From CAWGQN01 sp963824885 (GTDB lineage Bacteria > Actinomycetota > Actinomycetes > Actinomycetales > Microbacteriaceae): a stretch of DNA of 64,000 bases. The stretch covers positions 248,001-312,000 of the forward strand of contig CAWGQN010000010.1 of assembly GCA_963824885.1 (NCBI GenBank), read 5' to 3'. Positions 44,962 to 54,938 of this stretch are shown here, piece by piece. The notes under the pieces were generated by a model. The model saw nothing but the letters and a program-made list of their open reading frames with translations. It was not told the DNA's origin and searched no databases. The position numbers and the translations under genes were made by a program. Numbering within the stretch: the stretch's first letter is position 1; the number at the start of each line of letters is the position of its first letter.

Positions 44962-45655
44962 GTGTAATTCCCGACGTTTCACTAGTGACCACGTCGATCA
45001 CGGCGGCAACCGTTTGGTCGCGATCAAGGGTGGTCGTATCAATCGTTATCACGCCGTCGTGGGGGTTGGTAAAATTGGACACTCGAGAGTCAGCGTCATC
45101 ACGCGACCGCAATTGCTCGCGCGTTTCAGACGCCAATTGGTGAGGAGTTCCGGCCGAGCGTCGACGAGCTCGCACCTCTTCGCTTGCCGTGAGGAGAATT
45201 CGTACATCGGCCTCCGGTACCACAACCGTTGTAATATCGCGGCCCTCAACGACGATCCCCGATTTCACGCTCAAACTAATAATGTCACGAAACACCGAGT
45301 TGAGCGCCTTCCGAACCGTGGGCACTCGCGCAACGGTACTCACCGCCGCGGTAATTCGTGGGTCGCGAATTGCGGCGGTGATGTCGATGCGTGCGCCGCT
45401 CGCGGTCGAGACCGAAACGGACGCGTGTGTCGGATCGGTCCCAATATCCACGTCGGTGCCGCGGTCAATCATTCCCGCCACGGCATCGTCATCTCCGGGG
45501 ACTATTCCCCGATCAAGTACAACCCACGCGAGTGCGCGGTAGGCAGACCCTGTATCGAGACAAGCGAAATCGAGAGAGCGAGCGACGGCGCTTCCCACGG
45601 TCGATTTTCCACTCCCCGCGGGACCGTCAATCGCAACGACAAATGGCGCGCTCAT
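44951..45655 (-). CDS. cmk: Cytidylate kinase
   Basis: Phosphorylates CMP and dCMP. The 234-aa protein has the P-loop AIDGPAGSGKSTVG (Lys17), LDTGSAYRALAW, VVEGRDITTVVVPEADVRI and the lid region ARRRSAGTP. ATG 45655 overlaps the tyrA stop (ATGA); an upstream in-frame ATG at 45670 is less likely. The order tyrA, cmk, der is common in actinobacteria. Confidence 0.95.
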   Translation of the reverse strand: MSAPFVVAIDGPAGSGKSTVGSAVARSLDFACLDTGSAYRALAWVVLDRGIVPGDDDAVAGMIDRGTDVDIGTDPTHASVSVSTASGARIDITAAIRDPRITAAVSTVARVPTVRKALNSVFRDIISLSVKSGIVVEGRDITTVVVPEADVRILLTASEEVRARRRSAGTPHQLASETREQLRSRDDADSRVSNFTNPHDGVITIDTTTLDRDQTVAAVIDVVTSETSGITHEP

Positions 45656-46743
45656 GGCGCAATCCGCCAACCGCGCGCCGTGAGGTCGCCAGAAAGGGAC
45701 GCGACAATTTCGGGAACGACCGCGAGTTCTATGAATCCGATTTGCGCACCAGTCGAGTGTTCGAGCCGCAAGTCCTCGATGTTCACGTCGAGGTCACCAA
45801 TGTCGGCAAGAAGACCCGCTAGTTGCCCCGGAATATCGTCAACCATGATGATCATCGTTGCAAAGCGCCGGTCGATTCCGTGTTTTCCAGGTAGTCGCGC
45901 GACACCCGCTTGCCCGGACGCGAGGCTTTGGGCGAGCACGCGGCGTGAACCCGGGACCGATATATTGTGCAGCGCAGTGGCCAGTTCACCAACGTCACGC
46001 GAGAAACGGTCGAGAATGTCGCCCACAACCTCGGCATTCGCGCCGAGGATTTGCACCCACAGTTCGGGTTCGCTTGCTGCAATTCGAGTCGCGTCGCGCA
46101 CTCCCGGTCCAGCGAGCCTCAGTGCGTCTTCAGACGCGTCATTTAGCTGCCGTGCGAGCATGCTCGCGACCGCTTGCGGCACATGCGAAACCAGTCCAAC
46201 GGCTTTGTCGTGTTCGTCCGGACTCATTTCTACGGGATTGGCGCCCAAATCGAGAAGCAGCTTATCGACGAGTGCGAGCGCCCAAGCGGGTGTGTGCTCG
46301 TCACGACACACGACCCACGGACGCCCAACGAAAAGCTCAGCAGATGCTGAAATTGTCCCCCCTCGTTCGCGCCCGGCGAGCGGGTGTGAACCGACAAAGT
46401 TGGTTGTGTCGATGCCTTTCACCTTCAGGGCATCGATTGGTTGCTTTTTTACACTTGCGACATCGACGACGACGGCGGCCGGATACGCTGCCAATTCTGC
46501 GGCAACGACGTCGGGAGTCACGTCGGGCGGTACTGCCACGACGACAATCGCGGGGGAATCGTCGCGGGACGAGAGCCGACCTGCGCCGTAGTCGATTGCA
46601 AGCCGAAGACGGTGCGGGGCGGCATCCGCGAGGACGACGTCGATTCCGCGCGACGTGAGTCCTAACCCAATGCTCGCTCCCAACAGACCGACGCCAACGA
46701 TTCGAACCTGTCCATCGAGGCGGCTCTTTTTCTTTTTGCTCAT
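45652..46743 (-). CDS. tyrA: Prephenate dehydrogenase with ACT domain
   Basis: Makes 4-hydroxyphenylpyruvate for tyrosine. After a Lys-rich start it has the NAD-binding IVGVGLLGASIGLGL, DVASVKKQPI, VGSHPLAGRERGG (with the catalytic His region) and MSPDEHDKAVGLVSHVPQA. From about residue 290, TMIIMVDDIPGQLAGLLADI is an ACT domain for feedback control. It starts in an ATGA overlap with rluB. Confidence 0.93.
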   Translation of the reverse strand: MSKKKKSRLDGQVRIVGVGLLGASIGLGLTSRGIDVVLADAAPHRLRLAIDYGAGRLSSRDDSPAIVVVAVPPDVTPDVVAAELAAYPAAVVVDVASVKKQPIDALKVKGIDTTNFVGSHPLAGRERGGTISASAELFVGRPWVVCRDEHTPAWALALVDKLLLDLGANPVEMSPDEHDKAVGLVSHVPQAVASMLARQLNDASEDALRLAGPGVRDATRIAASEPELWVQILGANAEVVGDILDRFSRDVGELATALHNISVPGSRRVLAQSLASGQAGVARLPGKHGIDRRFATMIIMVDDIPGQLAGLLADIGDLDVNIEDLRLEHSTGAQIGFIELAVVPEIVASLSGDLTARGWRIAP

Positions 46744-47522
46744 CGTCGCTCTCTCGAGTCATTGTGTTGGCGCGAAATTGAAAGCAGCGCGCCAACCTCG
46801 GCCGTCGTGAGTGCGCGCATTTCTCCCGGCCGAAGCGATCCTAAATTGAGCGGCCCAAACTCCCGACGGACGAGTTCGACCACGGGATGATCGACAGCCG
46901 CGAGCGTGCGTCGAACGACCCGATTTCGGCCCGAGCGAAGCGTCAGTTCGACGAGGGAGTGCGTCGTTGATTCATGTGCGGTGTCGATGCGCCTCGCCGC
47001 GTCGATGACTACCGGGCCATCGTCGAGTTCCACACCGAGACGCAACCTCACTAGAGTTCGCCGACTCACGCGCCCGCGCACCTTGGCAACGTACGTCTTT
47101 GTTACGCCGAACGTTGGATGCGCGAGAACATGGGAAAGTGCTCCGTCGTTGGTCAAAATTAGCAACCCCGACGTCTCGACATCGAGACGACCGACATTAA
47201 AGAGGCGCTCACCAAACGAATGCGTAAACGCGGTGAGATCCGGGCGCCCTCGTTCGTCACGCAATGAACTGACAATGCCGACCGGCTTGTTGAGCATGAC
47301 GTAGCGACGCGTCGGATCGAGCTGAGCAGCAACCCCATCGGCGGTGACGTGATCAACTCGCGGGTCAATCCGCGCGCCCAGCTCGGTGACCGTCCGACCG
47401 TTGACTTGAACTCGACCCTCGGCGATCATCTGCTCGGATACGCGCCGCGAGGCGATCCCGGCCGCGGCCATTACCTTGTGCAAGCGCTCGCCCTCGTTGC
47501 GACTGTGATTAGCCGAAATCAC
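46740..47522 (-). CDS. rluB: RluB-type 23S rRNA pseudouridine synthase
   Basis: Makes pseudouridine in 23S rRNA (or 16S for the RsuA branch). The protein has an N-terminal S4 RNA-binding domain (RLHKVMAAAGIASRRVSEQM), the catalytic NVGRLDVETSGLLILTNDG with its Asp, and LRSGRNRVVRRTLAAV near the end. Start is uncertain; GTG 47522 gives about 260 aa and a short overlap with scpB, ATG 47546 is the alternative. The scpA, scpB, rluB order is conserved in Gram-positive bacteria. Confidence 0.92.
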   Translation of the reverse strand: MISANHSRNEGERLHKVMAAAGIASRRVSEQMIAEGRVQVNGRTVTELGARIDPRVDHVTADGVAAQLDPTRRYVMLNKPVGIVSSLRDERGRPDLTAFTHSFGERLFNVGRLDVETSGLLILTNDGALSHVLAHPTFGVTKTYVAKVRGRVSRRTLVRLRLGVELDDGPVVIDAARRIDTAHESTTHSLVELTLRSGRNRVVRRTLAAVDHPVVELVRREFGPLNLGSLRPGEMRALTTAEVGALLSISRQHNDSRERR

Positions 47523-48066
47523 TGTCGAACCCGTCGGCGCCGCCATCGAGTAGCGGCGCGATCGCCGGCAGTTCATCGTGCGAATTTATGCCGAGCTGCG
47601 TAAGAAATAGCTCGGTTGTCCCGAACGTAACGGCACCCGTCTCTGGATCAGACGACATTTCGGCGATCAAGCCTCGAGCAAGAAGTGTGCGCATAACCGA
47701 ATCGACACTAACGGCACGAATTGCGGCAATTTGGCCGCGACTGATGGGTTGCTTGTACGCGACAACGGCGAGAGTTTCGAGAGCCGCCTGAGAAAGACGG
47801 GATGAGACCTGCGTTGATACAAACTCAGAAACCACCTCATCGTACTCATTCCGAACATACACTCTCCACCCGCCTCCGACTTCGCGCAGCTCGAAGCTGC
47901 GAGCCGAATTTTCGTATTCACCGACCAACCTGTCGATTGCGTCACGAACTCGTGCGACAGATTCGCCAAGTGTAGCCGCAAGCTGGCTCGCACTGAGCGG
48001 TTCGTCGGCAACCAGCAGAATCGCCTCAACGGCGCGATCCGGTGGAGTACTCGACTCATTCGCCAT
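47509..48066 (-). CDS. scpB: ScpB, segregation and condensation protein B
   Basis: Winged-helix kleisin-associated subunit of the SMC-ScpAB condensin complex. The 185-aa protein shows RAVEAILLVADEPLSASQLA, LSQAALETLAVVAYKQPISR and the GTTELFLTQLGINSHDELP end segment typical of ScpB. ATG 48066 overlaps the scpA stop by 11 bases. Confidence 0.94.
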   Translation of the reverse strand: MANESSTPPDRAVEAILLVADEPLSASQLAATLGESVARVRDAIDRLVGEYENSARSFELREVGGGWRVYVRNEYDEVVSEFVSTQVSSRLSQAALETLAVVAYKQPISRGQIAAIRAVSVDSVMRTLLARGLIAEMSSDPETGAVTFGTTELFLTQLGINSHDELPAIAPLLDGGADGFDSDFG

Positions 48067-48877
48067 AGTTCGCTCCCAAACTCGAAAGGCGCTCATTCGA
48101 CCAATTCTCAGCGCTCCACCGGAGAGTCAATTCTCCGAGCGGCGCGACCTGGTCAAATGTGACTGCGCCGTGTCGATACAGCTCTAGTACGGCAAGAAAT
48201 CGGGCCACGACGATTCCGCGACTCTCCACCCCCGAAGTGAGTTCGCGAAATGACACCGGCTCCCCGCCCCTGTGCCGCACAATTGTCGCCACATGCACCG
48301 CGTGCTCACGAAAACTGACACGCGGCGCGTGGATATGATCGATGCGCACCGTCGGGACGGGACGAGGAGCGAGGGCAATCGCGGCGAGCGTCGCGAAATC
48401 GTCACGGCTCACGGTCCATCGCGTGGTCGGAGTTCGGCTCCGAAATCGCTCGTCGAGATCCACGGAACGAGCGTGCCGGGCGCTTTCTGCAGTCATTCGC
48501 TCGGCGATCCACCCGGAGGCTTGCTTGAACGCACGGTATTGCAATAGTCGCGCGAAAAGGAGGTCACGAGCCTCGAACGCGGCCGCCCCGTCGGCGTCGA
48601 CGAGCTCGCCACGAGGAAGAAGGCCTGCGACCTTCAAGTCAAGAAGTGTCGTGGCGACGACCACGAATTCGCTCGCCTGATCAAGGTCCGCGGTCGCGTC
48701 GAGGGAGCCCAAATAGGCAATAAAATCGTCGGTCACGGCGCTTAAAGAAACCTCCGTGATGTCGAGTTCACGCCGTGAAATAAGCGAAAGGAGCACGTCG
48801 AACGGTCCCTCGAAATTGCCGAGTGATACGGAAAACCCTGTAACTGCCCGAGTGATGAAGCTAGGCGACTGCGCCAC
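48056..48877 (-). CDS. scpA: ScpA, segregation and condensation protein A
   Basis: Kleisin subunit that bridges the SMC heads. The 273-aa protein has the N-terminal kleisin motif SLGNFEGPFDVLLSLISRRE and the C-terminal winged-helix part with VARFLAVLELYRHGAVTFDQ. GTG 48877 overlaps the parA stop by 17 bases. It sits between parA and scpB, linking segregation and condensation in one unit. Confidence 0.94.
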   Translation of the reverse strand: MAQSPSFITRAVTGFSVSLGNFEGPFDVLLSLISRRELDITEVSLSAVTDDFIAYLGSLDATADLDQASEFVVVATTLLDLKVAGLLPRGELVDADGAAAFEARDLLFARLLQYRAFKQASGWIAERMTAESARHARSVDLDERFRSRTPTTRWTVSRDDFATLAAIALAPRPVPTVRIDHIHAPRVSFREHAVHVATIVRHRGGEPVSFRELTSGVESRGIVVARFLAVLELYRHGAVTFDQVAPLGELTLRWSAENWSNERLSSLGANYGE

Positions 48878-49751
48878 GCGTGATCAATTCACGAGCAAGC
48901 TGACGATACGCGTGAGCCGCGGGGTGGTCGGGGGCAAAGTGAGTGATTGGCTCAGCGGCGACGCTTGCGTCGGGGAATCTCACGGTACGACCGATGACCG
49001 TGTCGAGCACGCGGTCACCAAAGGCATCGACGACGCGCTCGAGAACCTCACGCGAGTGGAGAGTGCGCGCGTCGTACATGGTCCCGAGGATCCCGTCGAG
49101 TGCAATAACTGGATTGAGCCGATCACGAACTTTGTCGATCGTCTCAACGAGGAGGGCAACACCGCGCAGCGCGAAAAACTCACACTCGAGGGGTATGAGG
49201 ACGCCGTGGCTCGCCGTCAATGCATTGACCGTGAGAAGTCCCAGTGACGGCTGACAGTCGATAAGGATCACGTCGTAGTTCGAACTCACCTTACGCAACA
49301 CTCTCGACAATATTTGCTCGCGCGCGACCTCGTTGACGAGGTGAACCTCAGCTGCCGAAAGGTCAATGTTCGCGGGGATTATGTCGAGCCCTTCAACGCC
49401 GGTCGATTGAATGGATGACGCGGGGTCGGCCAACGATCCCAAAAGAAGATCGTAAATCGTTGGCGCTTCGTGCGTGCTCACCGCAAGGCCCGCTGACAGT
49501 GCTCCTTGAGGATCGAAGTCGATCGCGAGAACGCGGCGACCGTACGCCGCGAGCGTCGCCCCCAGGCTAATCGTCGTCGTCGTTTTTCCGACGCCTCCTT
49601 TTTGATTGCACAGCGAAATGATCCGTGCGGGACCGTGTTCCTTGAGGGGAGGCGGGTCGGGGAAGTGACGAATCGGACGACCCGTCGGACCGAGTTCCGG
49701 CGCGTCGCCCTCGAGCCGTTTTTCAGCCACTTGGATTTGTTTGCTCGCCAC
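48861..49751 (-). CDS. ParA-family ATPase of the xerD-scp cluster
   Basis: A ParA/Soj-type ATPase of about 296 aa with a basic N-terminal extension before IISLCNQKGGVGKTTTTISL, then IDFDPQGALSAGLAV and LIDCQPSLGLLTVNALTA. The start is probably GTG 49751, because GGGAGG lies nine bases upstream; ATG 49760 has no spacing from that site. Actinobacteria commonly keep a ParA of this kind between xerD and scpA, separate from the origin-proximal parAB. No ParB is adjacent. Confidence 0.88.
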   Translation of the reverse strand: MASKQIQVAEKRLEGDAPELGPTGRPIRHFPDPPPLKEHGPARIISLCNQKGGVGKTTTTISLGATLAAYGRRVLAIDFDPQGALSAGLAVSTHEAPTIYDLLLGSLADPASSIQSTGVEGLDIIPANIDLSAAEVHLVNEVAREQILSRVLRKVSSNYDVILIDCQPSLGLLTVNALTASHGVLIPLECEFFALRGVALLVETIDKVRDRLNPVIALDGILGTMYDARTLHSREVLERVVDAFGDRVLDTVIGRTVRFPDASVAAEPITHFAPDHPAAHAYRQLARELITRGAVA

Positions 49752-49798
49752 GTGAAACATCCTCCCTTCCCGAAAGGACTCGTTCGACCTCGATTCGA

Positions 49799-50755
49799 TC
49801 AATTTCTGATTGTATCGTTGGGCGACGGCGTTGCGCTTCGGGCGCGCGGATGTGCGGTCGTATACGTGTCACGAAGCATACTCGCCGAAACGTGCGTGTA
49901 GATTTGGGTCGTCGCGACCGAGGAGTGTCCAAGAAGCTCTTGAACGACTCGGACGTCTGCTCCCCCTTCGAGCAAGTGGGTTGCGAACGAGTGGCGCAGC
50001 GAGTGCGGAGACACCTCTGAATCGAGATGCGCACGCTCTGCAGCACGTCGAATGATGATCCAGACGTTTTGTCGAGAAAGCCGTCGTCCTCGCGCACCAA
50101 GAAAGAGAGCGGGAGTCGGGTTGCCCCGTCCCGACAAGAGCGGGCGCGACTGTACAAGGTATGCGGAAATTGCCGCACGCGCGAATTGGCCAATTGGCAC
50201 GATTCTTTGCTTGCTTCCCTTTCCCGTCAGACGGACCGACTCGGCGTCGACGACGTCATCGACATCGAGTCCAACCGCCTCCGAGACTCGGGCCCCCGTC
50301 GCATAGAGAAACTCGATGAGGGCGCGGTCCCGCACGCTCACAGTGTCATCGCCGACTGTCGTGGCAAGCAACGCGGTCACGTGACGTACCGACAACGCCT
50401 TGGGAAGGCGCTTGGGGAGCCGAGGAGGAGAAATTTTCGCGGTCTGGTTCGTTTCGACAATGTTCTCCTCGAGCAAGAACCGGTGAAGTCCTCGCACCGA
50501 CGACAGCACCCGCGCGAGAGACGAGGCCATGAGCGGTGACTCCTCACGCGTTGTTAAAAACCGCGCAAAGGCCGATACGTCGCGTGATTCCACGTCGGCA
50601 GGACGACAAACGCCCCGGTCATTCAACCACGCGCAATAGACACTCAGATCGCGGCGATACGCAGAAACGGTGTTGGGCGACAGCCCGCGCTCGATGGAGA
50701 CGTGCCGCACGTATCGTTCGACGGCGAGATCGAAGGGGGTGATCGAATCGATCAC
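49799..50755 (-). CDS. xerD: XerD tyrosine recombinase
   Basis: Resolves chromosome dimers at dif with XerC. The 318-aa protein has the core-binding N-terminal domain (LAVERYVRHVSIERGLSPNT) and the catalytic set: Arg in TGARVSEAVGLD, Lys in LTGKGSKQRIVP, HSLRHSFATHLL, LGHSSVATTQIYTH with the nucleophile Tyr. GTG 50755 overlaps the NUDIX stop as GTGA; the upstream open frame is not needed. Confidence 0.94.
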   Translation of the reverse strand: MIDSITPFDLAVERYVRHVSIERGLSPNTVSAYRRDLSVYCAWLNDRGVCRPADVESRDVSAFARFLTTREESPLMASSLARVLSSVRGLHRFLLEENIVETNQTAKISPPRLPKRLPKALSVRHVTALLATTVGDDTVSVRDRALIEFLYATGARVSEAVGLDVDDVVDAESVRLTGKGSKQRIVPIGQFARAAISAYLVQSRPLLSGRGNPTPALFLGARGRRLSRQNVWIIIRRAAERAHLDSEVSPHSLRHSFATHLLEGGADVRVVQELLGHSSVATTQIYTHVSASMLRDTYTTAHPRARSATPSPNDTIRN

Positions 50756-51402
50756 CCGGCGCCGTGTCCCGTCGGATCGCTCGCGAGGCGATGGCTCCAA
50801 GGTTCGTCAACCGGTGCACGATCACGCCAGCAGCGAGAACGCTCAGCATTGGCAGCCAAGACCGCGACAACGAGCGACGGATTGCGAAGCCGACGAGCGA
50901 GCACCGCGTCAACCGCGTCATCGAGTTCGACCCAGCGAATTTCAATGTCGGCCTCTTCGGCGCTTCGGATAAACGGGGTGTCGAGTCCCCTCACGTCGCG
51001 CGCAAGAAAAATGCGAATTGCCTCATCGCTGCTGCCCGGCGAGGCGACAAATTCAGAAAGGACCGTCCACTCCCGAGCCTCAAGATCGGATTCTTCAGCG
51101 AGTTCTCGCTTTGCCGAGTCGAGAGGGCTTTCACCGCGCACATCGAGCAACCCGGCTGGAATCTCCCAAATTCGCATGCCAATCGGATGCCGATACTGGC
51201 GAATAAGGAGAATTCGCTCTCGATCATCAATCGCAAGAACGGCGACCGCTCCCGGGTGGTTGATAAACTCCCGGACGAGCGTTTCGTTGCCGTATCGAAA
51301 TGTGTCGCGTTGGACGCTCCAGACGGGTCCACGATACGGTGTTTCGGCTTTCTCAAGTGGGACCTCGAAACGCTCGTCGGCCAAGCCGTGGTCGCCGCCC
51401 AC
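50752..51402 (-). CDS. NUDIX hydrolase (ADP-ribose pyrophosphatase-like)
   Basis: A 216-aa NUDIX protein likely to hydrolyse ADP-ribose or a similar compound. The box follows IWEIPAGLLDVRGE with SAKRELAEESDLEA (note EESD where EExG is usual, so the glycine is replaced by Asp). VREFINHPGAVAVLAIDD is typical of the ADP-ribose branch. GTG 51402 shares one base with the pyrG stop (TAGTG). It lies between pyrG and xerD, as in many actinobacteria. Confidence 0.88.
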   Translation of the reverse strand: MGGDHGLADERFEVPLEKAETPYRGPVWSVQRDTFRYGNETLVREFINHPGAVAVLAIDDRERILLIRQYRHPIGMRIWEIPAGLLDVRGESPLDSAKRELAEESDLEAREWTVLSEFVASPGSSDEAIRIFLARDVRGLDTPFIRSAEEADIEIRWVELDDAVDAVLARRLRNPSLVVAVLAANAERSRCWRDRAPVDEPWSHRLASDPTGHGAG

Positions 51403-53090
51403 TAGGCGTCCTTCACCTCGAAAAGCCGACTCGCCTGTTGACGTTCAAGCGCCGCCCCGATGAAGCCACGAAAAAGCGGGTGCGCTCGATTAGGACGCGA
51501 GCGCAATTCGGGATGAGCCTGGGTGCCGACGTAAAACGGATGCACATCGCGCGCAAGCTCCACAAATTCAACGAGCGTGCCATCCGGCGACGTTCCAGAA
51601 AACACGAGGCCCGCGTCCCGAATACGGTCGCGAAAGCGATTGTTGACCTCGTAGCGATGCCGATGACGCTCCTCGACGCGATGAGCGCCGTAAAGCTCAG
51701 CGGCCAGTGAATTGACCGCAAGCTCGGCCGGATAGAGACCGAGACGCATTGTGCCGCCAAGGTTTCCGGCGGCAACAATGTCGACTTGCTCGGCCATCGT
51801 TGCGATAACGGGAAACTCGGTCTCGGGGTCAAACTCCGATGACGATGCCCCTTCAAGATGAGCGACATTTCTGGCGTATTCAATAACCATGCACTGAAGA
51901 CCGAGACACAACCCGAGCACCGGGATTGCGTTCTGGCGAGCAAGTTTTAACACGCGAAGCTTTCCCTCGATCCCTCGAATGCCGAATCCACCCGGCACGC
52001 AAATTCCATCGAGTTCGGCGAGCGCGACTGTCTCATCCCGCACGGTGTCGAAATCGTCTGCAGAAATCCACCGGATCGACACCTCGGCGTTATGAGCGAA
52101 TCCGCCCGCCCGCAACGCCTCGGTGACTGACAGGTAGGCATCCTGCAAATCGACGTATTTGCCAACGAGTCCGATCGTCACGTGACGCGCCGGCTCGCGC
52201 ACCGCCTCGAGGACACCGTGCCACGCCGACCAGTCAACCTCACCCACGTCGAGGCCGAAATGGGCGACTATATACGCGTCGAGGTCCTGGGAGTGCAGCA
52301 TACCCGGAATTTCGTAAATGCTCGGCACGTCGACGGCGTTGACGACGGCTTCCGAGTCGACATCGCACATGAGGGCAATTTTGCGTTTGTTGCTGTCGGT
52401 CACCGGGCGGTCGGAACGCAAAACTATCGCGTCCGGTTGGATACCAATGGACCGAAGCGCCGCAACCGAGTGCTGAGTGGGTTTGGTTTTTTGTTCTCCC
52501 GACGCGCCCATGTACGGCACGAGCGAGACATGAACAAAGAAGACGTTTGTGCGCCCAAGCTCGTGGCGAACCTGCCTCGCAGCCTCTAAAAACGGTTGCG
52601 ATTCGATATCGCCGACCGTGCCTCCCACCTCTGTAATAATCACGTCGGGGCGCGGGTGGGCGTTTGCCTGCAATCGCATCCGACTCTTGATTTCGTCGGT
52701 AATGTGCGGGATGACTTGAACCGTGTCGCCGAGGTAGTCACCCCGTCGTTCTTTTGCGATGACGCTCGAATAGATTTGCCCCGTCGTGACGTTGGCCGCT
52801 TGGTCGAGATTAATGTCGAGAAAGCGTTCGTAGTGGCCGATGTCGAGGTCGGTTTCCGCTCCGTCGTCGGTGACAAACACCTCGCCATGCTGGAACGGGT
52901 TCATTGTTCCCGGATCGACATTGAGATACGGGTCAAGTTTTTGCATGACGACCCGCGCGCCGCGAGCGCTCAAAAGGTTGCCTAAACTCGCCGCCGTCAA
53001 CCCCTTGCCAAGGGACGAAACGACACCACCGGTGACGAAAATATGCTTGGTAACGACACCAAAATCGCCCGAATTGTGAATGGCTGCCAC
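51402..53090 (-). CDS. pyrG: CTP synthase
   Basis: Makes CTP from UTP with glutamine nitrogen. The 562-aa protein has the synthetase domain (HIFVTGGVVSSLGKGLTAAS, TVGDIESQPFLEAARQ) and a C-terminal class I glutaminase with GGFGIRGIEGK, VLGLCLGLQCMVIEYARN (nucleophile Cys) and a late HPE (GTQAHPELRSRP). GTG start at 53090. A 111-bp gap to recN may hold a promoter. Confidence 0.97.
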   Translation of the reverse strand: MAAIHNSGDFGVVTKHIFVTGGVVSSLGKGLTAASLGNLLSARGARVVMQKLDPYLNVDPGTMNPFQHGEVFVTDDGAETDLDIGHYERFLDINLDQAANVTTGQIYSSVIAKERRGDYLGDTVQVIPHITDEIKSRMRLQANAHPRPDVIITEVGGTVGDIESQPFLEAARQVRHELGRTNVFFVHVSLVPYMGASGEQKTKPTQHSVAALRSIGIQPDAIVLRSDRPVTDSNKRKIALMCDVDSEAVVNAVDVPSIYEIPGMLHSQDLDAYIVAHFGLDVGEVDWSAWHGVLEAVREPARHVTIGLVGKYVDLQDAYLSVTEALRAGGFAHNAEVSIRWISADDFDTVRDETVALAELDGICVPGGFGIRGIEGKLRVLKLARQNAIPVLGLCLGLQCMVIEYARNVAHLEGASSSEFDPETEFPVIATMAEQVDIVAAGNLGGTMRLGLYPAELAVNSLAAELYGAHRVEERHRHRYEVNNRFRDRIRDAGLVFSGTSPDGTLVEFVELARDVHPFYVGTQAHPELRSRPNRAHPLFRGFIGAALERQQASRLFEVKDA

Positions 53091-53201
53091 GGGCTTTCAT
53101 CCTAACACCCGTCGGCACGGCCGAATGCTATCGATGGATGAAGGCGGCGTCCGTGTGAGGGTGCGGTGTTACAACCACATACCGCGCCGGAGCACTCCGC
53201 G

Positions 53202-54938
53202 CTAGGGAGCCGACGAGATCACAGGGTCGTTTCGAGTGGACTCAAGAGTCGCATGCGACGCCATCGCGATGAGCTCGCGAGCGTGGGATAGTCCGCTCGG
53301 AGAATCGCTCAACCCCGATAACAATCGCGCCATTTCCCGAATTCTCTCCTCGCCATTGAGCTGTTTCACGCTGCTTCGGGTGACGGCGCCCGAACGATCC
53401 TTCGCGACCACGAGGTGATTCGTTGCGAACGCGGCGACTTGTGCGAGATGCGTCACAACGACGACTTGGGCGGATTGTGCGAGCTTTGCAAGCCGCTTTC
53501 CGACCTCGATTGCCGCCGCCCCGCCGACCCCCGCATCAACTTCATCAAAAACAAACGTCGGTATTGTGTCCGTTTCAGCGGTAACAACTTCTATCGCGAG
53601 CATGAGACGGGATAGTTCTCCACCGGACGCGCCGCGCGCGATGGGGCGGGGCGGCACATCCGGGTGCGGTTGCATGAGGAACTCAACCGTGTCCCTCCCC
53701 CACACCGAGAATTCCCCGTGTTGAGTGACCGCGACGGTCACGCGGGCATCTGGCATGGCAAGGTCAACAAGCTCGGCCGTGACCGCCGCACCCAGTCGCT
53801 CACCCGCCTTGGAGCGCACGACACTCACCGTTGAGGCGAGGTCCTCGAGTAGCTCATCGTCGGCCCGCGCATCGGTGTCAAGTTGCTCGATTAGGGCCGA
53901 GTCGCCTTCAAGTTCGGCAAGTCGACGCCTCGACGCGGACGCATGGTCGACGACCTCGTCAAGGGTCGGGCCGTATTTGCGCGTGAGCGCCGCCAGTTCC
54001 GACCGGCGCTCGTTAATCGCGTCGAGTTCGCCGACTCCTTCGATCTCAAGCGTCGCAAGATACGTCGACACGTGCGCGGCAATATCGGCCAAGACGAACC
54101 CGGCCTCAGCGAGCGATTCCCCGATTGCCGAGAGCGCGGGGTCGTGGTCTCCCGCGCGTTCAATGCTTCGACGAGCGCTCTCAACGAGTGCAATCGCGTC
54201 GAGCTGATCCGAGAATCCATCCGCCGAGAGCGCCTCTCGAGCCGCGGTGACAAACGCGCGCACGGTTTCTCGATTGGCAAGTCGATGAGCGCGCGCGCTC
54301 AGTTCGACGTCTTCGCCCGGGCGCGGCGCAAGTGATTCGATTTCTTCGCACGCAACCAAAAGGTCTTCGGCCTCTCGAGCGCGCCGGTTGCGTTCGGCGA
54401 TGAGTGCGCTAAGTTGCGCACGAGTGGACTGCCTGCGCGAATACACGACGCGATACGCATCGAGGTGAGCCAAGAGCTCGGGACCGGCAAAACGATCAAG
54501 CGCATCGCGCTGTGCCCCCGAGGATCTCAAGCGGACCTGGTCCGACTGACCGTGAGTTGCGACGAGACGATCACCGAGTTCTTTCAAGACGCTCACAGGC
54601 GCGCCACGCCCCCCGACCACAGCGCGACTTCGACCCTCGGTTGAGAGAGATCGCGCGATGACAAGTTCTCCATTGTCGAGATCGCCCCCCGCTTCGTGTA
54701 CTCGGTCCGCCGCCGCACCCGTCCCATCGAGTGTCCAGCGACCCTCGACCACCGCGACGTCGCTGCCTTTTCGCACAATTGAATTGTCTGCCCGACCACC
54801 AACGAGAAGTCCGACGGCCGAAACGACCATCGTCTTTCCCGCGCCGGTTTCACCCGTGAGTGCGGTAAAACCGGGTCCGAGAGGAAGCGTGGTCTCTGCA
54901 ATGACACCGAGGCCACGAATCGTGATTTCTTCAATCAC
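53202..54938 (-). CDS. recN: RecN, DNA repair ATPase
   Basis: SMC-like protein of double-strand-break repair. The 578-aa protein has Walker A TALTGETGAGKTMVV (residues about 29-36), a central coiled-coil region, the ABC signature GASGGELSRLMLAIE and Walker B PTFVFDEVDAGVGG. GTG 54938 overlaps the nadK stop by eight bases. The nadK, recN, pyrG order is conserved in actinobacteria. Confidence 0.95.
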   Translation of the reverse strand: MIEEITIRGLGVIAETTLPLGPGFTALTGETGAGKTMVVSAVGLLVGGRADNSIVRKGSDVAVVEGRWTLDGTGAAADRVHEAGGDLDNGELVIARSLSTEGRSRAVVGGRGAPVSVLKELGDRLVATHGQSDQVRLRSSGAQRDALDRFAGPELLAHLDAYRVVYSRRQSTRAQLSALIAERNRRAREAEDLLVACEEIESLAPRPGEDVELSARAHRLANRETVRAFVTAAREALSADGFSDQLDAIALVESARRSIERAGDHDPALSAIGESLAEAGFVLADIAAHVSTYLATLEIEGVGELDAINERRSELAALTRKYGPTLDEVVDHASASRRRLAELEGDSALIEQLDTDARADDELLEDLASTVSVVRSKAGERLGAAVTAELVDLAMPDARVTVAVTQHGEFSVWGRDTVEFLMQPHPDVPPRPIARGASGGELSRLMLAIEVVTAETDTIPTFVFDEVDAGVGGAAAIEVGKRLAKLAQSAQVVVVTHLAQVAAFATNHLVVAKDRSGAVTRSSVKQLNGEERIREMARLLSGLSDSPSGLSHARELIAMASHATLESTRNDPVISSAP

